Shown: positions 6,486-11,782 of the stretch, piece by piece
Position numbering within the stretch: the stretch's first letter is position 1
Layout of the letters: each line of letters begins with the position of its first letter
Assembly (NCBI GenBank): GCA_002311645.1
Contig: DBYW01000003.1
Span: 44,113 to 55,894 of the forward strand
Length of the DNA stretch: 11,782 nt
Direction: 5' to 3'
Source: Bacteroidales bacterium UBA1176
GTDB lineage: Bacteria > Bacteroidota > Bacteroidia > Bacteroidales > WCHB1-69
Made by a program: the position numbers and the translations under genes
The notes under the pieces: model-generated
What the model was told of the DNA's origin: nothing
Database searches by the model: none
The model's input: the letters and a program-made list of their open reading frames with translations, nothing else

Positions 6486-6983
6486 ATGAAAAGATTATTT
6501 TTATTATTAGCCGTCAGCATCATGGCGCTGTCACTCTCGGCCAGAGAGCGTCCCTATGTCATCATCCACAAGAGCAATGGCGGTTATTTGGCCTGGCTGA
6601 ATCTGTACAATGACATTCAGTACACGCCATCCGCAGATGCGAGTCAGCCCGCGACGCTGAATTGCGAGGGTGCAGGCTGGAGCTTTTGCCGCGTGCCGCG
6701 ACTGAGCATGGGCGAAATCGGCACCAGCAGTTTGCCCGACCAGAACTGGTTAGCTGTCAACAAAGCCTGCTGCAACGCCATCAACCAGATCATTGAGTTT
6801 AGCGAGACGCGCAGCCGGGCCGGAAACAACTCTGGCAGCAAATCCGTCACCGTCTCCGTGCCTAACGGGAGCAGATCCTGCAACACGACATACTATGTCA
6901 AAGGAGAATGGCAATACAACAGCTACGGGGAGGGCGACCTTTATATTTATATCAATATGGGCAACGCAACATCAAGAATGTAG
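6486..6983 (+). CDS. Small exported protein of unknown function, Cys-containing, 165 residues
   Basis: I recognise no family. The ATG at 6486 opens with a classical Sec signal peptide: MKR, then the hydrophobic LFLLLAVSIMALSLS, then a likely cleavage after SLSA (residue 19). The mature part is about 146 residues with five cysteines (Cys60, 68, 95, 96 and 132). It begins with a YVIIHKSNGGYLAW segment (24-37), has a Ser/Gly/Asn-rich stretch at about 108-133, and ends in alternating polar and aromatic sequence (KGEWQYNSYGEGDLYIYIN, 139-157) that suggests beta strands. There is no lipobox, so a periplasmic or secreted soluble protein is most likely. The frame stays open upstream to a TTG at 6384, but only the ATG gives a signal peptide. 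It has its own strong promoter and is followed after 62 nt by another exported protein gene, likely in the same operon. Confidence 0.75.
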   Translation: MKRLFLLLAVSIMALSLSARERPYVIIHKSNGGYLAWLNLYNDIQYTPSADASQPATLNCEGAGWSFCRVPRLSMGEIGTSSLPDQNWLAVNKACCNAINQIIEFSETRSRAGNNSGSKSVTVSVPNGSRSCNTTYYVKGEWQYNSYGEGDLYIYINMGNATSRM

Positions 6984-7045
6984 CAGACGGTAAACAGATT
7001 AAATCAAACACGAACTTCCAATCATCTAACCTAACGTAATACGCA

Positions 7046-8710
7046 ATGAAACCACATATAATCATGGGGATGTTCGGGGCATGCCTGTTCTGGACCGTCG
7101 CTGCATTCGGACAATCTTGGACAGGTTCTCTATTCAATCTTGACACATCCATTGTTCTTCGACACACCTTCCAAGGTCAGAATCCATCGCGGCTCAAGAG
7201 CTGTGTCCACGACAACACATTCTACTTCATCGAGATGGACGCTTTCCAGCACAAGGAGTCTGGGCACAACGCCGTCCTGCACGCTCTGTCGCTCCGTGAT
7301 TATGCCCAAGCCGACATCACCCTGCCCTTTCCCGCCACCAAGGACAGGAAAGAGCAGTTGGCATCCAAACTTTGGATTTACGACCTGAGTTTCGACAAAG
7401 ACTTCATGGTTTTGTCGGCACAAGACCATTTGCTGCTCTACCGAAGGAAAGACGACAGCACGTTCACCTTCGAGGCGATGCATTCGCATCCCAACAGCAA
7501 GGCAGCCTACCTGCACAATGGGCACCTCTATATTTTAGAAGAGGATCATGACGCAGGATACAGGTGGTTTCGGCGTCCCATCCGAGGTGGCAATGAAGAG
7601 ATCATCCGCGATCTTGTCTACGAAGCGCCCCATGTGGTGCAGGCCAACCCCAATCGCTACCTCTTCCACGACTCAACCGCACTCTATTTTTTAAGTACAA
7701 GATTCCCGGTGTTGCACAAGTACAGCTTGGACGGCAAACATTTGGAAGACATAAATTTCGACCTTCCCCAATGGCATCCTTTTTCGGACGATTACATTCA
7801 AAAGAGTCTCTCTGTGCCATACGGAGTGGAGAGAATCTATGCCACGATGGGAGAGATTTTCGAGTATTCGTATCCAAAGGCTGTCTTCCCCTTGGGCAAC
7901 ACCTACCTCTTGTACTACACGCAATATGACACACTCACTGGCAAGTCCCGGCCCGCATTCGCCTCCATCGGCGAAACTGGCCGCACAAGACTCCACCATG
8001 CCCAAGACACTTCCCGCGCGCCCTACAGCAACGGACGTTTCCCCTTCAACCTCTTCGACACGCAGGAGGATAAGGCACGCATCAGCTGGAACGACCTGTT
8101 GTTAGAGATCTCCGCCGAGGACACGTCCAATTGGCATGGCCGGACTCCCGACGAATACAAGCATGCACGAGAAGCTTACTTCAAAAGGAACGACCCTGTT
8201 TTTAAAATCAGAATCATGCGCTACAAAAACACCGATCCTGCTTCGCTGCCTTTTTTCGTGGACACAGACTCCAAGCCTCACGCCTTGGATGATCTTCCGC
8301 GGGGAAAGCATGTGTTGCTGGTCAACAACGAACTGGAATGTTCCGCCTGCGTACGCCATCTGTTGCAGCTGTTCGACGACACTATCGCCAACGATGTTCA
8401 TATTGGAATCCTATACCCATACATTCCGGGAGCCCTATTGGAACGTGAAATCCAAAGGAACACCGCACAGCATCTGGAAAGGCCCTTTCGGCTGTATTAC
8501 CTTGATCGCAAACAACATGCAAGCTATCCTTCGTTCATTCAGCCTGATAGTATCTCCTATCCCGCACTGTTGTTTCACGAGACAGGTAGGGCTCCCATTT
8601 TATTCTCCCTCGATGACATTCTCGACGACGACCCCTATTCATTCTCTTTCCAAGATAATTTCCTGGATTTCTGGCGAAAATTCAACTCCACAACACCCAA
8701 AGAGAGATGA
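7046..8710 (+). CDS. Exported protein with propeller-like N-terminal region and thioredoxin-like C-terminal CxxC domain (function unknown)
   Basis: The 554-residue product has a signal peptide (MKPHIIMGMFGACLFWTVAAFG, probable cleavage near residue 22). Residues about 30-390 contain repeated strand-like units such as HDNTFYFIEMD, HNGHLYILEED, HDSTALYFLST and LGNTYLLYYTQYD. These resemble blades of a beta-propeller like those of the Bacteroidota 6-bladed propeller proteins, though blade number cannot be proved by eye. Residues about 403-525 look thioredoxin-like: a strand GKHVLLVN (420-427), then CSAC (432-435), a helix (436-446), the strand HIGILYPY, and SYPALLFHETG (504-514), where Pro506 fits the cis-proline position. 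The mature protein also has an isolated Cys53. It probably acts in the periplasm or at the cell surface, possibly in thiol-disulfide exchange, which is inference. The 62-nt gap to the upstream 165-residue gene contains no promoter motif, which favours co-transcription. Confidence 0.78.
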   Translation: MKPHIIMGMFGACLFWTVAAFGQSWTGSLFNLDTSIVLRHTFQGQNPSRLKSCVHDNTFYFIEMDAFQHKESGHNAVLHALSLRDYAQADITLPFPATKDRKEQLASKLWIYDLSFDKDFMVLSAQDHLLLYRRKDDSTFTFEAMHSHPNSKAAYLHNGHLYILEEDHDAGYRWFRRPIRGGNEEIIRDLVYEAPHVVQANPNRYLFHDSTALYFLSTRFPVLHKYSLDGKHLEDINFDLPQWHPFSDDYIQKSLSVPYGVERIYATMGEIFEYSYPKAVFPLGNTYLLYYTQYDTLTGKSRPAFASIGETGRTRLHHAQDTSRAPYSNGRFPFNLFDTQEDKARISWNDLLLEISAEDTSNWHGRTPDEYKHAREAYFKRNDPVFKIRIMRYKNTDPASLPFFVDTDSKPHALDDLPRGKHVLLVNNELECSACVRHLLQLFDDTIANDVHIGILYPYIPGALLEREIQRNTAQHLERPFRLYYLDRKQHASYPSFIQPDSISYPALLFHETGRAPILFSLDDILDDDPYSFSFQDNFLDFWRKFNSTTPKER

Positions 8711-8791
8711 CCGTGATGACATATACCACAAAAAGCCTCGACCCGTCAATATCGCGATGCATCCCACAATGGAATTACCTGATATTTTTTG

Positions 8792-8799
8792 TACTTTTG
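8792..8799 (+). promoter_or_regulatory. -7 promoter element for the DUF58-radC pair
   Basis: TACTTTTG matches TAnnTTTG. With a half-matching -33 (AATG at 8768-8771, 20-nt spacing) it would start transcription around 8804-8808, just ahead of the ATG at 8820. In-frame upstream ATGs at 8757 and 8769 lie before this start and are therefore disfavoured. Confidence 0.55.
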
Positions 8800-8819
8800 C
8801 CGCTCAATTTCACACGCAG

Positions 8820-9755
8820 ATGGCCTACACGATAGATCTAACCAAAGTCACCCAATACGACCACGTTGAATTCATCGCCAAGCAGGTGGTGGAAGGGTTC
8901 ATCACGGGACTGCACAAGAGTCCCATGCACGGCTTCTCCGTGGAGTTCGCCGAGCATCGCCAGTACAACACAGGCGAGCCCATACGACACATCGACTGGA
9001 AACTCTATGCCCGTACCGACAAATTGTTCGTCAAGACTTTTGAAGAAGAAACGAACTTGCGTTGCCATCTCGTCATCGACAATTCTTCGTCGATGTACTT
9101 CCCCATTCGCGACCAATACACCTTGGCGGCGCCCAACAAGATTTTCTTCGCCGTCTATGCCGCCGCCGTCCTGATGCAGATCTTCAAGAGTCAACGCGAC
9201 GCGGTTGGGTTGAGCGTCTTCTCCGACAAACTCGAGTTACACACCAGCGCGCGTGGCGGTGACGCCCACCACAAGATGATTTACCGCGAGTTGGAAAAGA
9301 TTCTACAACCCATAGGCACGGAAGTGCACAGGAATTCCATGGTCACCGACACCTTGCACCAAATTGCCGAGCAAATACACCGCCGTTCCATCGTCATCAT
9401 ATTCAGCGACATGTTGGAAAGCCAGAAAGACCTTGACGAGATGATGCTCGCACTCGGGCATCTGCGCCATAACAAGCACGAGGTGCTCCTCTTCCACACC
9501 TTTGACAAGAGCCTCGAATACGACTTTGCCTTCGAGAACCGCCTCTACAAGTTCGTCGACATGGAAACAGGCCGTGAGGTCAAGGTACACGCCAACAACA
9601 TCCGCGAATTCTACCAAAATACAATACACGAGTTTTTCCACGAAATCAAGGTCAAGTGCGGGCAATATCAAATTGACGTCATCCCCGCCGACATCACTCA
9701 AGGTTTCGACCAAATCCTGCTACCCTACTTGCTGAAACGAGCACACACCGTCTAA
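8820..9755 (+). CDS. DUF58 family protein with von Willebrand factor A-like domain
   Basis: From the ATG at 8820 the product is 311 residues, a typical length for stand-alone DUF58 proteins. The signature block is present: HRQYNTGEPIRHIDWKLYART (46-66), followed by KTFEEETN (72-79). The vWA part has LVIDNSSSM (84-92), where Asp87, Ser89 and Ser91 make the MIDAS DxSxS metal site, and a second acidic strand end at IIFSDMLE (193-200). No signal peptide or membrane segment is seen, so it is cytosolic. DUF58 proteins are commonly encoded with MoxR-type AAA+ ATPases and are thought to act in assembly of complexes or in stress pathways. No moxR gene is in this window, so its partner must be elsewhere or beyond the edge. 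The start was chosen because homologous sequence begins near MAYTIDLTKV and the promoter motif lies immediately upstream. Confidence 0.87.
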   Translation: MAYTIDLTKVTQYDHVEFIAKQVVEGFITGLHKSPMHGFSVEFAEHRQYNTGEPIRHIDWKLYARTDKLFVKTFEEETNLRCHLVIDNSSSMYFPIRDQYTLAAPNKIFFAVYAAAVLMQIFKSQRDAVGLSVFSDKLELHTSARGGDAHHKMIYRELEKILQPIGTEVHRNSMVTDTLHQIAEQIHRRSIVIIFSDMLESQKDLDEMMLALGHLRHNKHEVLLFHTFDKSLEYDFAFENRLYKFVDMETGREVKVHANNIREFYQNTIHEFFHEIKVKCGQYQIDVIPADITQGFDQILLPYLLKRAHTV

Positions 9756-9767
9756 TAGTCCAACACA

Positions 9768-10475
9768 ATGGAACAACGCAATCGACCCGTCCCGAAGCTG
9801 ACCATATCTCAGTGGTGCGTTGAGGATAGGCCGCGGGAAAAGTACGCCCGCAAGGGATCAACAGCTCTAACCGACGCCGAGTTGCTCGCCATTCTCCTCC
9901 GCACCGGCACCGCCTCCGAAAGCGCCGTGGACCTTTCCAAGCGCATCCTCCATGCGTGCGACAACCAACTCAACCGGTTAGAGGGGCTCACCACCCAACA
10001 ACTGATGGAGATCAACGGCATCGGGCAAGCCAAGGCTGTCACCCTGCAGGCCGCCTTCGAGCTGGGACGCCGCATCCGTGCCGAGAAGATCGAACAAGGC
10101 CAGCACATCAACTCCGCCCAAGACGTGCTCGAACTCATGCAAAAACGAATCGGACATCTCCCGCATGAGGAGTTCTGGGTCATCTACCTCAACCAATCCG
10201 CACGCATCCTGCACATCGGGCAAATTGGAAAGGGAGGTCTGTCAGCCACCACTGTGGACATTCGGCTCATCTTCCAAGAAGCGCTACTTCACCAGGCGAC
10301 GGCCCTCATACTCTGCCACAACCATCCCTCAGGATCCGTCACACCCAGCCACGCCGACGAGTTGCTAACCCGAAACATTAAAGAAGCCGGTGACATCTTC
10401 CACATCGAGGTTCTTGACCACATCATCCTCCACAAGAACAGCTACTTCAGTTTCAACAGCGAAGGGAAATTATAA
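9768..10475 (+). CDS. radC: RadC family protein (JAMM/MPN domain, UPF0758)
   Basis: The 235-residue protein has the usual RadC arrangement. The N-terminal part carries the conserved RPREK (21-25) and LTDAELLAILLRTGT (34-48), then a helix-hairpin-helix segment around LMEINGIGQAKA (79-90), which fits DNA binding. The C-terminal MPN/JAMM domain has HLPHEEFWVIYLN (130-142) with a candidate catalytic Glu, and the metal motif HNHPSGSVTPSHAD (184-197), whose His184, His186 and Asp197 are the zinc ligands. The old assignment to recombinational repair is in doubt and the molecular role is unsettled. The ATG at 9768 is 12 nt after the DUF58 stop, consistent with co-transcription. Confidence 0.94.
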   Translation: MEQRNRPVPKLTISQWCVEDRPREKYARKGSTALTDAELLAILLRTGTASESAVDLSKRILHACDNQLNRLEGLTTQQLMEINGIGQAKAVTLQAAFELGRRIRAEKIEQGQHINSAQDVLELMQKRIGHLPHEEFWVIYLNQSARILHIGQIGKGGLSATTVDIRLIFQEALLHQATALILCHNHPSGSVTPSHADELLTRNIKEAGDIFHIEVLDHIILHKNSYFSFNSEGKL

Positions 10476-10483
10476 TTTTTCCC

Positions 10484-10521
10484 CTCTGTTATTCGCAGAG
10501 ACAGGCGCGCCCCGTCTCTGC
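10484..10521 (+). terminator. Strong hairpin after radC with competing alternative stem
   Basis: GCAGAGAC (10495-10502) pairs perfectly with GTCTCTGC (10514-10521) across an 11-nt GC-rich loop. An upstream CTCTG (10484-10488) can instead pair with CAGAG (10496-10500), so the two stems exclude each other. There is no T-tract after the main hairpin, so it is not a classical intrinsic terminator. It may mark the radC 3' end or protect it. Confidence 0.4.
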
Positions 10522-10563
10522 ACACGGCAACGAGATCTTGTCTGTTGATATTCAAAATTTATG

Positions 10564-10571
10564 TACATTTG
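10564..10571 (+). promoter_or_regulatory. -7 promoter element for nnr
   Basis: TACATTTG matches TAnnTTTG. A TCTG at 10541-10544 lies at 19-nt spacing as a partial -33 element. The transcript would start near 10577, about 50 nt before the ATG at 10626. Confidence 0.55.
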
Positions 10572-10625
10572 CGGGCTTGTTTAGAAAAACCACTGATACA
10601 GTCAAACACGACCATTCGCCCGCCC

Positions 10626-11782
10626 ATGCACACAACTATACTCTCGGTGCTCCAGATTCGCGAAAGCGAACGACACACGATGGAAAGCCAGCACATCACC
10701 TCATTGGAGTTAATGGAGCGCGCCGGCACTGCCACCACGGAAGCCATCCTGCAATGGATGGAGGAGATCCCGTGCAACCATGTCTTTGTCTTTTGCGGCA
10801 CCGGGAACAACGGCGGCGACGGCCTCGTCGTTGCCTGCCAGTTAGCCACGGGCGCCTCCGCACACATCGACACAGTCACTGTCGTGCTCTGCCAAAGTCC
10901 GAGTTCGCGCCAGACACCTGAATTCAAGGCCAACTATACCCGCTGGGAGAAGTTGAAAGACATCGGGCGCACACGCACCATCTCGTTCAACGAAGAACAA
11001 CCCCTTGAGATCCCCGCAGACGCGCTCGTCATCGACGCCATCTTCGGCATCGGCCTCAACAAGCCCGCTGCAGGTATCCAGGCCGCAGCCATCCGTGCCA
11101 TCAATGCATCCGATGCTCCCGTCGTGGCAATTGACACGCCATCAGGACTCTTTGCCGACCAGCATACGCCGCACACCTGCGACATCGTGATGGCCGACCT
11201 CACCCTCTCCATGCAGTTCCAGAAGTTGGCATTCCTACTGCCGGAAAACCATCCCTTCTATGGCTACGTGCAGGTGTTGGACATTGGGATATCCATGCCG
11301 CCCACGATGAAAGTCACACAAGAGATGCTGACAACGAATGGGGTTCGTCCCCTACTCCGTCCTCGCTTCCCCTACGCTCACAAGGGCACTTTCGGAAACG
11401 GGCTGCTGATTGCCGGCAGTGCATCCATGCCCGGTGCCGCCATCCTCGCCGCCACTGCCGCCATGCGCGGCGGCATCGGCAAACTCACATTACACACCGC
11501 GGCAAAAGCGGCATCTTACGTGCCCGCGGCACTGCCGGAGGCCATCCTGCACACCGACATCGAGCCTCAACATGTAAGCAGAATCGACTGGCACACCTTG
11601 CCTCCAAACATCAACGCCATCGCCATCGGCCCCGGATTGGGCACCCACCCGAAAACCGTCGCCCTCGTGAAAGATGTGCTTGACTCGGTACAAGCACCTA
11701 TCATCCTTGATGCTGATGCGCTGAACATACTGGCCGACAACAAGACCAGACTCGCTTTCCTGCCCCCGCACAGCATCCTCAC
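10626..11782 (+). CDS. nnr: Bifunctional NAD(P)H-hydrate repair enzyme (NAD(P)HX epimerase / ADP-dependent dehydratase), 3' end outside window
   Basis: From the ATG at 10626 the frame is open for 385 codons to the window edge. Residues 1 to about 225 are the YjeF_N epimerase: QIRESERHT (10-18), the nucleotide-binding FCGTGNNGGDGLVVA (56-70), DAIFGIGLNKP (137-147) and AIDTPSGLFAD (168-178). From about residue 240 the YjeF_C/CARKD dehydratase begins: HKGTFGNGLLIAGS (252-265), AAMRGGIGKLTLHT (278-291), AIGPGLGT (333-340) and LDADALNIL (361-369). The dehydratase domain is cut off before its final ATP/ADP-binding motifs. The enzyme repairs hydrated, damaged NADH and NADPH, the first domain interconverting R and S epimers and the second removing water. 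The ATG at 10626 gives the expected N terminus and lies after its own promoter motif. AIDTPSGL has Thr where Ile is common, a minor variation. Confidence 0.94.
   Translation, partial: MHTTILSVLQIRESERHTMESQHITSLELMERAGTATTEAILQWMEEIPCNHVFVFCGTGNNGGDGLVVACQLATGASAHIDTVTVVLCQSPSSRQTPEFKANYTRWEKLKDIGRTRTISFNEEQPLEIPADALVIDAIFGIGLNKPAAGIQAAAIRAINASDAPVVAIDTPSGLFADQHTPHTCDIVMADLTLSMQFQKLAFLLPENHPFYGYVQVLDIGISMPPTMKVTQEMLTTNGVRPLLRPRFPYAHKGTFGNGLLIAGSASMPGAAILAATAAMRGGIGKLTLHTAAKAASYVPAALPEAILHTDIEPQHVSRIDWHTLPPNINAIAIGPGLGTHPKTVALVKDVLDSVQAPIILDADALNILADNKTRLAFLPPHSIL

Noticed and set aside
8136..8819. Upstream extension of the DUF58 frame into the preceding gene, and in-frame ATGs at 8757 and 8769
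   Set aside because: The extension overlaps the real 554-residue protein, its translation is unlike DUF58 proteins, and the TAnnTTTG promoter motif at 8792-8799 puts the transcript start after those ATGs.
10538..10921. Open frame of 127 codons overlapping the start of nnr
   Set aside because: It is in a different frame from nnr, has no recognisable domains, and nnr explains the sequence fully.

Overview
The window looks like a chromosomal segment of a Bacteroidota bacterium, most likely of the order Bacteroidales. Three things point there. Genes lack a consistent Shine-Dalgarno sequence. Several intergenic regions carry the Bacteroidota -7 promoter motif TAnnTTTG. The gene content (a MalY/PatB-type lyase, meso-diaminopimelate dehydrogenase, a 'RDMWQS'-type OadA/PycB, Nnr, RadC) also fits. 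Genes are moderately GC-rich and separated by AT-rich promoter regions. No tRNA, rRNA, CRISPR array, insertion sequence or prophage is visible.

Layout, left to right. (1) The 3' end of an ornithine aminotransferase (rocD), closed by a clear hairpin/T-tract terminator. (2) On the minus strand, meso-diaminopimelate dehydrogenase (ddh) followed 15 nt later by an uncharacterised 199-residue protein. This pair converges on rocD and the terminator probably serves both sides. (3) Divergent from ddh, a PLP-dependent C-S lyase of the MalY/PatB family (+). Its 3' end overlaps that of a CPBP membrane protease gene (-) by 32 nt. (4) The CPBP gene lies 34 nt downstream of a carboxyltransferase of the oxaloacetate decarboxylase alpha / pyruvate carboxylase B family (-). 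(5) A 509-nt AT-rich intergenic region holds the outward promoter of that operon, inverted repeats, the best promoter of the window and a structured leader of about 200 nt. (6) A lineage-restricted-looking pair of exported proteins follows (+): a 165-residue Cys-containing protein and a 554-residue protein that looks like a propeller-type N-terminal region plus a thioredoxin-like C-terminal domain with CxxC. (7) A DUF58/vWA protein and RadC, 12 nt apart (+). (8) The 5' part of nnr, the bifunctional NAD(P)HX epimerase/dehydratase, which runs off the right edge.

Most of the window is housekeeping: amino-acid and cell-wall precursor metabolism, C3/C4 carboxyl transfer, metabolite repair and DNA-associated functions. 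The two items most worth a second look are the carboxyltransferase, whose C-terminal biotinyl-like domain has tyrosine where the biotin-accepting lysine should be, and the exported pair in part 6, which matches no family I recognise with confidence.
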